This document shows, piece after piece, positions 33,800 to 42,845 of a DNA stretch of 64,000 nucleotides. This stretch comes from DATFLS01 sp964413425 (GTDB lineage Bacteria; Fidelibacterota; JAANXI01): the NCBI GenBank assembly GCA_964413425.1, contig CAYPST010000013.1, positions 1-64,000 on the forward strand, read 5' to 3'. The position numbers and the translations under genes are program-made. The notes below the pieces were generated by a model. It worked only from the letters and a program-made list of their open reading frames with translations. It was not told where the DNA came from and searched no databases. Within the stretch, counting starts at the first letter, position 1. Each line of letters begins with the position of its first letter.

Positions 33800-34852
33800 T
33801 TATCCCTGTGGTATCAGTGGATCATCCACCTGGGGCATACTGGGAGATGGAATTTGATGGGCCTCGACTTCCTCCCGTATAATTTTATTAATCCGTTTCC
33901 GGACCATCTTGCGGGCAACACCAATCGCATTCTTGATGGCCTTGGAGGTTGAACTCCCGTGACTGATGATAGAAACGCCATTAATGCCTAACAGTGGCAC
34001 CCCTCCGTATTCTTCGTAATTAAATTCTCGTGCAATTTTTTTTACGACAGGTTTCATTAAAAAAGCCCCCAGAGTGGCAAACGGTTTATTGGTGATTTGA
34101 TACTTGGCCTTTTCAGTGAGGACATCAACCACACTTTCGCCGAATTTTAGCAAGATATTTCCAACAAAACCATCACAAATTACCAGATCCGCTTTCCCAC
34201 GCAGGATATCCCGGCCCTCGATATTGCCGATAAAATTGGATACTTCCTGCTCAAGCATTCCATAGGCGTCGATTACCACATTGTTGCCTTTTGTGCGTTC
34301 CTCGCCAATATTCAAAAGCCCAACTTTCGGATCAGCAATTCCAAAGATTTGTCTGGTATAAATGGACCCCATGATGGCAAACTGGAGGAGGTTCACCGGC
34401 TTTGCATCCGGGTTGGCTCCCACATCAAAAATGACACATCCCCCCTTTATGCTCGGCAGATAACTGCCAATGGTCGGGCGGTGTACACCTGGAATCCGTC
34501 CCAGAGAAAGGAGGGAAGAGGCCAGTATAGCGCCGGTATTCCCTGCACTCACGAATGCTTCGGCCTCATTCGTTTTTAAAAGTTTCATCCCGGTCGCAAT
34601 GGATGACCGGGGTTTGTGCTTCACTGCTTTGGTGGGGGATTCCTTCATTGTGACAACCTGGTCCGCGTGTGCGATCTGAAGCCGCCGCGCCGGATAGCGA
34701 TGATGACGCAGCTCTCCACGGATGGCCTCTTCTGGTCCTACCAGGATGATCTCCAGATCAGCAAATTCCTCATCGCCAAGAGCCTTCAAAGCTCCGGCTA
34801 TTGTCGCAGCAGGAGCGTGATCTCCACCCATGGTGTCTACGACAATCCGCAT
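33800..34852 (-). CDS. plsX: Phosphate acyltransferase PlsX
   Basis: This peripheral membrane enzyme converts acyl-ACP to acyl-phosphate, the first step of the PlsX/PlsY route to phosphatidic acid. The N-terminus MRIVVDTMGGDHAPAATIAG is characteristic, as are AFVSAGNTGAILA, GANPDAKPVNLLQFA and VICDGFVGNILLKFGE. The length is 350 residues; the C-terminal 15 (after EVEAHQIP) are extra and proline-rich. It lies between rpmF and fabH, the widely conserved order. Confidence 0.95.
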   Translation of the reverse strand: MRIVVDTMGGDHAPAATIAGALKALGDEEFADLEIILVGPEEAIRGELRHHRYPARRLQIAHADQVVTMKESPTKAVKHKPRSSIATGMKLLKTNEAEAFVSAGNTGAILASSLLSLGRIPGVHRPTIGSYLPSIKGGCVIFDVGANPDAKPVNLLQFAIMGSIYTRQIFGIADPKVGLLNIGEERTKGNNVVIDAYGMLEQEVSNFIGNIEGRDILRGKADLVICDGFVGNILLKFGESVVDVLTEKAKYQITNKPFATLGAFLMKPVVKKIAREFNYEEYGGVPLLGINGVSIISHGSSTSKAIKNAIGVARKMVRKRINKIIREEVEAHQIPSPSMPQVDDPLIPQG

Positions 34853-34877
34853 AACGTCCCTACGAGTCAGTTAAACT

Positions 34878-35060
34878 TTAGTATTCTTTGGGAATATAAA
34901 CCGGACGGCCCTTGTAGTATCCACAATTGGGGCAGGCACGGTGGGGTAACTTAGGTTGGTGACATTGTCTGCACTCGACTACATTTGGTGCTTTCAGGGT
35001 CCAATGCGTTCGCCGTTTATTGCGTCGAGCCTTCGATGATTTGCGTTTCGGAAGTGCCAC
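34878..35060 (-). CDS. rpmF: Ribosomal protein bL32
   Basis: This 60-residue large-subunit protein has the typical basic start MALPKRKSSKARRNKRR and a zinc ribbon with C-x2-C (CRQCH) and C-x2-C (CPNCG), so it is the zinc-binding form. It lies between yceD and plsX, a conserved arrangement linking ribosome and membrane-lipid synthesis. The gap of two bases after yceD indicates coupling. Confidence 0.97.
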   Translation of the reverse strand: MALPKRKSSKARRNKRRTHWTLKAPNVVECRQCHQPKLPHRACPNCGYYKGRPVYIPKEY

Positions 35061-35062
35061 TA

Positions 35063-35581
35063 TTACTCCCCTTCTTGATCAAAATTTAATTCCTTGAGTT
35101 TTTCCCATCGAGGGTCAATTGTTTCCTGTTCACAATCACACGTATCATAATTGAGGTTGATGCCACATATGGAACATAAACCCAAACAATCATCTTTACA
35201 AAGAATTTTGTAAGGGATATCCAATACAATGGTGTCGGAGATATACTTGGTTATGTCAATCTCCTGACTCTGCGGAGAAACGACAATTACTTCCCCTTCC
35301 CCCTTGAATTCTTTTCGCTGCTCAAATGTGATGAGGGCACCCAGTTCAAGATGCAGTGCATACTCGAATTCACTCAGACAGCGATGACATTGCAGTGTAG
35401 CGGTTCCGGTGAGTTGGCCTGCCAGATAGTAACCGCCTTCCGCCTCCAGTAACCGAAAAACAATATCTGTCTCGTATACAGGGAACTTAATATCTTGCAA
35501 GCCCAGGTCACTTTGTGTTCCGTGAAAGTGGAACTGCGAACCTTGTTCCTTGCCAATATGGTCTATAGGTATTTTTATCAT
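35063..35581 (-). CDS. yceD: YceD/DUF177 family protein
   Basis: This DUF177 protein of 172 residues lies upstream of rpmF, as in most bacteria; the family is linked to 23S rRNA accumulation in plants and E. coli, but its mechanism is unclear. It contains LQCHRCLSEFEY and a C-terminal cysteine cluster (CKDDCLGLCSICGINLNYD), which could bind metal, a common trait of non-proteobacterial members. The ATG at 35581 is the first start of a tight run continuing through rpmF and plsX. Confidence 0.88.
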   Translation of the reverse strand: MIKIPIDHIGKEQGSQFHFHGTQSDLGLQDIKFPVYETDIVFRLLEAEGGYYLAGQLTGTATLQCHRCLSEFEYALHLELGALITFEQRKEFKGEGEVIVVSPQSQEIDITKYISDTIVLDIPYKILCKDDCLGLCSICGINLNYDTCDCEQETIDPRWEKLKELNFDQEGE

Positions 35582-35674
35582 GAACTCCGAATTTAAAAGA
35601 GGTCTCTTGTTGAGTCAAGCCTTAATCAGTCGTTGATATTTTTCACGTTTATTGCTTCTTGCATGTTGTCTTAC

Positions 35675-36883
35675 TTAGTCTTTGTTCTCAGGTTCCGAAT
35701 TTCTGTCAGACCCGTCATCCTCCCTGTTTTCTTCGTGGTCGGCCTCGAGTTGTTCTTCCGTGTCTTCCACATCTGCTTCTTCTTCCTGTGCCAGTTCTTC
35801 TTCGTCCTTCCGTTCCAGGAGATTTTCGTCATCCTTCTTTTTCCTGAGAATCAGATAGATAATTTGCTGGCCGACGCTGTCCAAAGTGGTAGCATATGCC
35901 AGAATCAGAAAGATTATCACGAAGAAGCCTAACGCCAGGAATCCGGAGGCAATGGCTTCGGTGACAGTGAGTTCGGCCAGGCCGGTAAACAGATATCCGG
36001 AGGACAGAAATGGAGCAGTAAAGAGATCCAGGAACTGATAATAGACGCTTGATTCTCCGCCCAGATAAAACAGGGCTGCTTCAAACATCCGAAATAGTTT
36101 TTCGCCCATGAGCCAGTTCTGGCCGAAAACGACTCCAATGAAGGAGATCCCGGCCATCATTACCAGTCCGAAAATGTAGATAGCTGCTGCAACCAATGCC
36201 GCCCAGATAATTTCATAGATTACCAGCCGCCATGGTTGGGACCACAGGAGAGAATAGCCTTGAAATACGGCCTCGAGTGTATCTTCTTCACTGGAAGCGA
36301 TAATGGCAGGTGTAAAGGTGATCACTACAAGAAACACCACCGCACTGTACAACACGAATACGGCAACCGGAAAATACAGGAGAAATGGTAACGAGAGAAT
36401 AAACTCCCCGACGTAGGGAATCTTCCCCAGCAGGGCTGCGATCACCGCCATAATCAGGAAAAATACAATGATACCGAGGAGCGAGACCGGAGCGAAAATT
36501 AAGGGGTGCCAATGTTTTTTCACGAAATTCCAGCCATCTCCGCTGGAGTAGAAAAAATCCCCTTTGAATTCCTTATACGTAATTCTGGCCACAGCGAGGT
36601 TGGCAAAATAGTATGCAATTATCCAGACCAGGGAACCCACACTGTAACAGATCCAGCCGGGCACTGTCAGACTGAGATCATAGGGGAACGGGAAAAAGTG
36701 GTAACGCGCCAGGGCATCTCCCAAAGCATATCCGCTGAGGGCAATTCCCAGATAGGAAAAAATCATAAATCCGACATACCCGATAACATTGGCTACGAAC
36801 AGAGTCCAAATCTTTTTACCGCTGAGTGCAACACGTGGAATGCGGAGCACATCTCGAAAATCCATATAGAGTTCCTGGTTCAT
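35675..36883 (-). CDS. Polytopic membrane protein with acidic C-terminal tail, function unknown
   Basis: The 402-residue protein has about six to eight hydrophobic segments (around 28-50, 75-100, 125-150, 165-190, 215-250 and 300-335). It ends in a cytoplasmic tail of about 60 residues, very rich in Glu and Asp (after KKKDDENLLERKDEEE). The ATG at 36883 has a near-perfect AAGGAGG eight bases before it, so it is a real gene. I do not recognise a family with certainty; the glycine/aromatic-rich helices recall DUF975/YciC-like membrane proteins. It lies between the SPOR lipoprotein and yceD, on the same strand. Confidence 0.7.
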   Translation of the reverse strand: MNQELYMDFRDVLRIPRVALSGKKIWTLFVANVIGYVGFMIFSYLGIALSGYALGDALARYHFFPFPYDLSLTVPGWICYSVGSLVWIIAYYFANLAVARITYKEFKGDFFYSSGDGWNFVKKHWHPLIFAPVSLLGIIVFFLIMAVIAALLGKIPYVGEFILSLPFLLYFPVAVFVLYSAVVFLVVITFTPAIIASSEEDTLEAVFQGYSLLWSQPWRLVIYEIIWAALVAAAIYIFGLVMMAGISFIGVVFGQNWLMGEKLFRMFEAALFYLGGESSVYYQFLDLFTAPFLSSGYLFTGLAELTVTEAIASGFLALGFFVIIFLILAYATTLDSVGQQIIYLILRKKKDDENLLERKDEEELAQEEEADVEDTEEQLEADHEENREDDGSDRNSEPENKD

Positions 36884-36941
36884 ATGATCTTCCTCCTTGG
36901 GTAGATTAGAAGTTACTGGTCAAAGATGCAGACAACACAGT

Positions 36942-37727
36942 TCAAGTATCCTCTCGCTGAAAGTCAATCCAGATTTGATAATCGCGCAACAGAGATTCGC
37001 GTTGTAATTTTCCGGCCAGTGTTGCTGCCGCCTCATACGTTCGAAAGGAGCCGATCCGGACACGATACCACACTTGACCGTTGCCCGGCGCTTGTGCCCG
37101 CTGAACATACGGTTCGTATCCGAGTTTTCTCAATCGACTTGCAGCGGTCTCGGCATCGCTGAACACTTTCCAGGATGATACCTGCACCGTGTAGCGATCA
37201 GACTTCCTCGGAATCGCATCCAGGGATTGCTGATCGGCGGTGTATCTTGCCTGGCTCCTGTCGGCAGTTGGTGCTGGGACGGAAGTTGCTCCCCGGGCAG
37301 ATGCCGTTCCCGCCTCAGAAGATACTGGTGGGATAGAAGTTGCAGCAATTTGGGTGGAATCGGGAGATCCCGACACCGCCAGCGTATCGGTCACTCGCAC
37401 CATATACGGTTGGATGAGTTGCTCCCTCCCGTTTTCGTGGAGGACGGTATAATTCAGATGATAAGTGCCGGTATCAGGAGGAACAAAGGAAACCTGGGGA
37501 CTGCTGTGTACCGGCTGAAAATCATATTTTGTCAGGATAACCCGGGGAGGGAGCTTTGTAAAGGACCACTCTACCATCTCGTTTGCAGTAATATCACCTG
37601 AACGCACTTCCAGTTGTACCGGATGATTTGTGACTCCCGTTTTTAAGACGGCTTCTCGTTTTTCAGGACCACAGCTGATGAGCGAAAAGATGAAGAAACC
37701 AAGCAGAAAACCTTTATGCTTTTGCAT
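36942..37727 (-). CDS. SPOR-domain lipoprotein
   Basis: The N-terminus is a lipoprotein signal peptide ending in SLISCGPEK, with C19 as the lipidated cysteine. The middle (about 25-125) looks beta-rich and Ig-like, followed by a Ser/Ala/Thr-rich linker. A SPOR domain lies at about 180-258 (YTVQVSSWKVFSDAETAA, then VWYRVRIGSFRTYEAA). SPOR domains bind denuded septal peptidoglycan glycans, so a cell-division or envelope role is likely. The ATG at 37727 lies five bases after AGGTG; the ATG at 37730 is an alternative. ndk lies upstream on the same strand. Confidence 0.85.
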   Translation of the reverse strand: MQKHKGFLLGFFIFSLISCGPEKREAVLKTGVTNHPVQLEVRSGDITANEMVEWSFTKLPPRVILTKYDFQPVHSSPQVSFVPPDTGTYHLNYTVLHENGREQLIQPYMVRVTDTLAVSGSPDSTQIAATSIPPVSSEAGTASARGATSVPAPTADRSQARYTADQQSLDAIPRKSDRYTVQVSSWKVFSDAETAASRLRKLGYEPYVQRAQAPGNGQVWYRVRIGSFRTYEAAATLAGKLQRESLLRDYQIWIDFQREDT

Positions 37728-37774
37728 CATGGTCACCTTTGTAGGAGATATTGGTATCCTGTGCACCCGGGAAA

Positions 37775-38191
37775 TTACGGTATAATATCCCGTGTGCTGA
37801 AGAAAAATGCAATCTCTTTTTCCGCATTCTCCGGAGAGTCAGACCCATGAATGGCATTATTCTGCAGGGATTCGGCATACAGTTGTCGAATCGTGCCTTC
37901 CCCGGCGTCTGCCGGATCGGTGGCTCCGATAATTTCGCGGAAATAATTGACGGCATCTGCATGTTCCAGGACCATCGGCAGACAAGGTCCGGAGGTCATA
38001 AACTCAACCAGATCATCGAAAAAAGGTTTGTCTCGGTGGACTGCGTAAAACTGTCGGGCATCTCTGATGGTCAATTGTGTCAAGAGACACGCCCGGATTG
38101 TAAATCCTTCTTCTACAATGTGATCAATTATTTTTCCCTGATAATTATTCCGGATAGCATCCGGTTTAATGATGGCAAGTGTTTGATTCAT
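37775..38191 (-). CDS. ndk: Nucleoside diphosphate kinase
   Basis: This enzyme equilibrates NTPs and NDPs through a phosphohistidine. The 138 residues start TLAIIKPDAIRN and include the active-site histidine in NAIHGSDSPENAEKEI. Both are family hallmarks. It follows sucD by about 110 bases on the same strand. The association with succinyl-CoA synthetase is common and allows GTP formed by SucCD to be passed to ATP. Confidence 0.96.
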   Translation of the reverse strand: MNQTLAIIKPDAIRNNYQGKIIDHIVEEGFTIRACLLTQLTIRDARQFYAVHRDKPFFDDLVEFMTSGPCLPMVLEHADAVNYFREIIGATDPADAGEGTIRQLYAESLQNNAIHGSDSPENAEKEIAFFFSTRDIIP

Positions 38192-38300
38192 GCAGCTGGT
38201 CTCCCGTTTTCCTGCTGGTCTGGATTGTTTTCATTCGAAAAGCTTCTTCGCTGTCCCTGTCGACGGCATTCACTGGCAGATTACGCATCATGCCCGACGT

Positions 38301-39173
38301 TTAAGCCAGAACTTCTGCGACCTGTTCCCCGATGGTGGCCGGACTCTCACACACGGTAATCCCCACCTCACGAAGGGTGTGAATTTTCTGGTCGGCGGTT
38401 CCCTGGCCACCGGAGATAATCGCTCCGGCGTGGCCCATGCGGCGCCCGGGCGGTGCGGTCCGGCCGGCGACAAACGCCACCACCGGTTTTGGAAAAGTGG
38501 TCTCCTGAATCCATTGGGCGGCATCCTCTTCGGCTGTACCGCCGATCTCACCGATGAGCATCACCGCCTCCGTGGCCGGATCTTCTGCGAATAGGGCTAA
38601 TAAATCGGTGAAGGTGGAGCCGATGATCGGATCTCCTCCGATGCCGATCGCCGTAGACTGGCCCAGACCATGAGTGGTGAGCTGATGCACCGCTTCGTAG
38701 GTGAGCGTTCCACTTCTGGAGATAATACCGACCGGTCCCGGGCGGTGGATAAATCCCGGCATGATGCCGACCTTGGCCTCGCCGGGAGTGATGACGCCCG
38801 GACAGTTCGGACCAATCAGCCGGGTCGGCTTGTCCTGCAGGTAGTGATGGACCTGGAGCATATCCTGCACCGGGATCCCTTCGGTGATGCATACGACCAG
38901 AGCAAGTTCAGCTTCGGCGGCTTCCAGAATCGCATCAGCGGCAAAGGGTGGCGGAACGAATATCACCGAGGCATTTGCTTCATGACGCTCCACGGCTTCC
39001 CGCACGGAATTATATACGGGAATATCCTGGTGCGTTTGACCGCCCTTTCCCGGAGTAACGCCGGCGACGATATTTGTGCCATACTCCACCATTTGTTCGG
39101 TATGAAACGACCCCTCACTGCCGGTAATACCCTGCACTATGAGTCGCGTGTTTTTATTTGCCAGAATGCCCAT
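38301..39173 (-). CDS. sucD: Succinyl-CoA synthetase alpha subunit
   Basis: The alpha subunit carries the CoA site and the phosphohistidine. It shows VQGITGSEGSFHTEQM near the start (CoA-binding Rossmann), IGPNCPGVITPGE, the phosphohistidine region GHAGAIISGGQG (near residue 245) and a normal length of 290 residues. It follows sucC after 19 bases and forms the heteromeric enzyme making ATP or GTP from succinyl-CoA, in either the TCA cycle or fermentation. Confidence 0.96.
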   Translation of the reverse strand: MGILANKNTRLIVQGITGSEGSFHTEQMVEYGTNIVAGVTPGKGGQTHQDIPVYNSVREAVERHEANASVIFVPPPFAADAILEAAEAELALVVCITEGIPVQDMLQVHHYLQDKPTRLIGPNCPGVITPGEAKVGIMPGFIHRPGPVGIISRSGTLTYEAVHQLTTHGLGQSTAIGIGGDPIIGSTFTDLLALFAEDPATEAVMLIGEIGGTAEEDAAQWIQETTFPKPVVAFVAGRTAPPGRRMGHAGAIISGGQGTADQKIHTLREVGITVCESPATIGEQVAEVLA

Positions 39174-39192
39174 GCCTGACTCCTTTTTAAAT

Positions 39193-40353
39193 TTATGTCA
39201 CCACGGCAACGGATTTTTCGGCTGCGTCTCGCAAGCTCTGAGCCACAGAGAATTCCAGGGGAGACGCTTCCAGTAATTCGGCAGCTTCCCGGGAGTTGGT
39301 CCCTTCCAGCCGAACGACCACCGGGACGCTGACTCTCAGACCCTCCAGCGCATCGATAATGCCCTGAGCCACCCGGTCACAGCGGACGATCCCTCCGAAG
39401 ATATTTATCAGTACAGCCTTCACTTTCTCATCCTGCAGAATGATTTTAAACCCTTGCTGGACTGTCTCCGGAGAAGCAGCACCTCCCACATCCAGAAAGT
39501 TGGCAGGTTCGCCTCCCGATAATTTGATGATATCCATGGTGGCCATTGCCAGTCCCGCACCATTGACCATACACCCCACGTTTCCATCCAGGTTGATATA
39601 ATTCAGATCGTACTTCGACGCTTCGATTTCCGCCGGGTCTTCCTCGGTGAGATCCCGGTAATCCCGGATATCCCGATGGCGGTAGAGTGCATTATCATCA
39701 AAATTCATTTTTGCATCCAGGGCCAGTACGTCGCCGTCGGCGGTCACCACCAGGGGATTGATTTCCGCCAGAGAGGCGTCAGTCTCCTGATAGGCTCGAT
39801 AGAGGCTCCGGAAAAATTTCACGGCAGATCGTACCTGGGAACCGGTCAACCCTAAACCGAAGGCTATTCGGGAGGCCTGAAAAGGACGAAAACCCACTGC
39901 AGGATCTATCCATTCTTTCAGGATTTTTTCCGGTGTCTCTGCCGCAACTGCTTCAATCTCAACTCCGCCTTCGGTGGAAACCATGAATACGTTCTGCGCG
40001 ACTGCCCGATCCAGCACGATCCCGGCATATAACTCTCGTGCGATATTCACGCCTTGCTCAATCAGAACTTTGCGGACTTCTTTTCCTTCGGGTCCGGTTT
40101 GATGGGTGACCAAATTCATCCCCAGCATCTCAGCAGCCAGTTCTCGAACTTCCCCAGGGGAGTTCGCTAGTTTCACTCCACCACCTTTTCCCCGCCCTCC
40201 GGCATGGATTTGTGCTTTAACGACCACCGCGTCTCCGCCCAGCTTTTCTGCAATGGCTTGTGCTTCCTCCGGAGTGGTGGCCACCTGACCATCCGGAACG
40301 GCCACCGCATATTTTCTCAATATCTCTTTGGCCTGATATTCATGAATCTTCAT
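39193..40353 (-). CDS. sucC: Succinyl-CoA synthetase beta subunit
   Basis: The beta subunit supplies the nucleotide-binding ATP-grasp domain (about 1-235) and the subunit that binds succinate. It starts MKIHEYQAKEILRKYAV, has KAQIHAGGRGKGGGVKLA (nucleotide loop) and GCMVNGAGLAMATMD, and ends with NIFGGIVRCDRVAQGI. The length of 386 residues is normal. The ATG at 40353 has GGGAGTG before it. The 73-base AT-rich gap upstream, after arcC, could hold a promoter, so sucCD may be partly independent of the arcC group. Confidence 0.96.
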   Translation of the reverse strand: MKIHEYQAKEILRKYAVAVPDGQVATTPEEAQAIAEKLGGDAVVVKAQIHAGGRGKGGGVKLANSPGEVRELAAEMLGMNLVTHQTGPEGKEVRKVLIEQGVNIARELYAGIVLDRAVAQNVFMVSTEGGVEIEAVAAETPEKILKEWIDPAVGFRPFQASRIAFGLGLTGSQVRSAVKFFRSLYRAYQETDASLAEINPLVVTADGDVLALDAKMNFDDNALYRHRDIRDYRDLTEEDPAEIEASKYDLNYINLDGNVGCMVNGAGLAMATMDIIKLSGGEPANFLDVGGAASPETVQQGFKIILQDEKVKAVLINIFGGIVRCDRVAQGIIDALEGLRVSVPVVVRLEGTNSREAAELLEASPLEFSVAQSLRDAAEKSVAVVT

Positions 40354-40426
40354 GGTGCACTCCCGGTTTCATCATCGAATTAGTTTCTGAAATTAATAAA
40401 AATTCTCCGGATTATTAACGAAAGAT

Positions 40427-41377
40427 TTAAGGAAAAATAGCGGTGCCACGATCACCGGCGAGGGTTTCTGCCATCTCTTCAATGGACGTGATAATCACTC
40501 TTTCGCCGCCACGGTCCAGAAAGGTGATGGCTGCCTCTATTTTCGGCCCCATGGATCCGGGGGGAAATTGCTCTCCCGAAAACACCTTTTTGACCTCCTC
40601 CAGATGAATCTCTCGGAGTGGCCGCTGGGTCGTTTTCCCGTAATCCAGATACACCTCCGGGACATCGGTCATAATGAAGAGCTCACTGGCACCAATATCT
40701 CTGGCAAGAATAGCCGCCGCGCGATCCTTATCGATCACGGCATCCATGCCTTCATAATCCCCATTGTCCTCGATATACACCGGAATACCACCACCACCGG
40801 AAGCAATAACGATGGTGCCGGCCTCCACTAACTGTTGAATTGGTTTCCAATTGATAATTTCTTGTGGTATTGGGGACGGCACCACCCGACGCCAGGCCTG
40901 ATGTCCCGAATCGTATTTGACGGTCCAACTGTTCTGTTCCGCCAGCTGTTTCGCCTCGGATTCCGTGTAGAACTGTCCGATGAATTTTGTCGGATTCCGA
41001 ATAGAAGGGTCATTTCTGTCAACGATGACCTGGGTAACGATTGTTACGACCTGCCGGTTGATATTATGCCGCTGTAATCGATTCTGCAGCGATTGTTCTA
41101 TCATATACCCCATTCCGCCCTGGGTGTCCGCCACGCACACACCGAGCGGAAGCACCGGAACCTTCCCCCGGGCAAGTTCCACCCGAAATAAGGCATTCCC
41201 CACCTGGGGACCGTTGCCGTGTGTTATGGCCAGACGATAGTGCTCGTCAATCAGGGGAAGTATTGCCGCCAGACTCTCCCGGGTATGCCGGAACTGATTC
41301 GCGATGGTATCCGGTTCGCCCTTCGGGCTAATCGCATTGCCCCCGAGTGCCACCACGGCGGTTTTCCCGTATTTCAT
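40427..41377 (-). CDS. arcC: Carbamate kinase
   Basis: This amino-acid-kinase-fold enzyme transfers phosphate between carbamoyl phosphate and ADP, making ATP during arginine, agmatine, purine or allantoin breakdown. Family marks are VVALGGNAISPKGE at the N-terminus, THGNGPQVGN, VIASGGGGIPVY and the aspartate in DKDRAAAILA. The length of 316 residues is normal. The start overlaps the preceding gene by four bases. No arginine deiminase or carbamoyltransferase gene is in the window, so the source of carbamoyl phosphate is unknown. Confidence 0.95.
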   Translation of the reverse strand: MKYGKTAVVALGGNAISPKGEPDTIANQFRHTRESLAAILPLIDEHYRLAITHGNGPQVGNALFRVELARGKVPVLPLGVCVADTQGGMGYMIEQSLQNRLQRHNINRQVVTIVTQVIVDRNDPSIRNPTKFIGQFYTESEAKQLAEQNSWTVKYDSGHQAWRRVVPSPIPQEIINWKPIQQLVEAGTIVIASGGGGIPVYIEDNGDYEGMDAVIDKDRAAAILARDIGASELFIMTDVPEVYLDYGKTTQRPLREIHLEEVKKVFSGEQFPPGSMGPKIEAAITFLDRGGERVIITSIEEMAETLAGDRGTAIFP

Positions 41378-42690
41378 GTGATCACCGGTTGAAGTATATC
41401 TTTCAGTGTCGGCTGTCCGATTTCCTGCAGTTCATAAGATACCCGAACTGTGGGATGCTTGATATCAATGATTCGTCGAAGGTCAATAGGCGTGCCAATT
41501 ACCACCACATCACATTTGGTTTTGTTAATGGTCGCCTCCAGATCCTTGATTTGATGATTTCCATACCCCATCGCCGGGAGGAGATCCCCAACGTCCGGAT
41601 ACTGCTCAAAGGTTTCCCGCAGTGAACCGGTTATATACGGCCTGGGATCAACCAGCTGGGACGCGCCGAACTTTCGGGCTGCTACTACGGCGGCCCCGTA
41701 TTGCATATCTCCGTGGGTAAGCGTGGGCCCGTCTTCCACTGCCAGCACCGCTTTGCCGCGAATGGATGACGGATCTTCCACCCGGAGGGGAGAGGCTGCT
41801 TCGATGACTACAGCGTCGGGGTTGTAGGTATCGATATTTTTGCGGACTTCGGCAACCCCCGCCTGCTCCGCAGTGTCAATCTTATTGATAATGACCGCAT
41901 CCGCCATTCTGAGATTTGTTTCGCCAGGGTAATAGCGGATTTCGTGGCCCGGCCGGTGAGGATCAGTCACGGTAATCAGGATATCCGGTTTGATAAACGG
42001 CGTATCGTTATTCCCGCCATCCCAGAGAATGATATCGGCCTCCTCGACCGCCTGTGCAAGAATCGCTTCATAGTCGACACCGGCGTAGACCACCGATCCC
42101 CGGTTAATGTGGGGTTCGTATTCTTCCATCTCTTCGATGGTGCATTCCTGGTGATGCAGGTCTTCGATGGTGGCAAAGCGCTGGATTCTCTGTCTGGCAA
42201 GATCTCCGTATGGCATGGGGTGGCGAATCACCACCACCTTTTTTCCGGCCTCGGAAAGCAGTGCGGCAACCCGCCGGGTGGTCTGACTCTTCCCGGCGCC
42301 AGTTCGTACCGCACAGACCGCCACCACCGGCTTGCTGCTGCTCAGCATTGTTTTCGCTGTACCCATCAACCGAAAATCCGCTCCCGCCCGGGCAACCCGG
42401 GAAGCTACATGCATGACGTACTCATGTGAGACATCACTGTAAGAAAAAATTATCTCCTCTGTGTTTTCCTCTCTGATGATCTGTTCCAGATCTGTTTCCG
42501 GCAAGATAGGAATCCCATCGGGATAGAGGTCTCCGGCCAGTTCCGGTGGATACCGGCGGCCCTCAATGTTCGGGATCTGCGTGGCGGTAAACGCCGCCAC
42601 CCGATAGGCTTTGTTATCTCTGAAGCAGATATTGAAGTTATGAAAATCCCGCCCGGCTGCCCCCATAATCACCACGTTTGTTCTGGCCAT
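41374..42690 (-). CDS. Cyclic 2,3-diphosphoglycerate synthetase homologue (P-loop)
   Basis: The protein resembles CpgS of hyperthermophilic methanogens, which closes 2,3-diphosphoglycerate into the osmolyte/thermoprotectant cDPG using ATP. The N-terminal part (about 1-125) begins with a Rossmann-like VVIMGAAGRDFHNFN. A P-loop CAVRTGAGKSQTTRRVA lies at about 133, followed by DIILWDGGNNDTPF and VINKIDTA, which looks like a G-type base motif. The ATG at 42690 is eight bases after GGGAG and gives 438 residues; an upstream ATG at 42717 is less likely. It overlaps arcC by four bases. Bacterial homologues are of unproven function, so the product is an open question. Confidence 0.8.
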   Translation of the reverse strand: MARTNVVIMGAAGRDFHNFNICFRDNKAYRVAAFTATQIPNIEGRRYPPELAGDLYPDGIPILPETDLEQIIREENTEEIIFSYSDVSHEYVMHVASRVARAGADFRLMGTAKTMLSSSKPVVAVCAVRTGAGKSQTTRRVAALLSEAGKKVVVIRHPMPYGDLARQRIQRFATIEDLHHQECTIEEMEEYEPHINRGSVVYAGVDYEAILAQAVEEADIILWDGGNNDTPFIKPDILITVTDPHRPGHEIRYYPGETNLRMADAVIINKIDTAEQAGVAEVRKNIDTYNPDAVVIEAASPLRVEDPSSIRGKAVLAVEDGPTLTHGDMQYGAAVVAARKFGASQLVDPRPYITGSLRETFEQYPDVGDLLPAMGYGNHQIKDLEATINKTKCDVVVIGTPIDLRRIIDIKHPTVRVSYELQEIGQPTLKDILQPVIT

Positions 42691-42845
42691 TCCGATTCTC
42701 CCGGTTTCAGTCTTCACAGGGAAGTGTTGGTGTCAGATTCACAGCAGGAAGCAAGTGGAGTGGCTAACAGAAACCGAACCAGTGGATCCATTCCAGGCAG
42801 CCACGCAATTGTGCAGGCATAATCTCCGTTCTCCCTTGACTGAAA

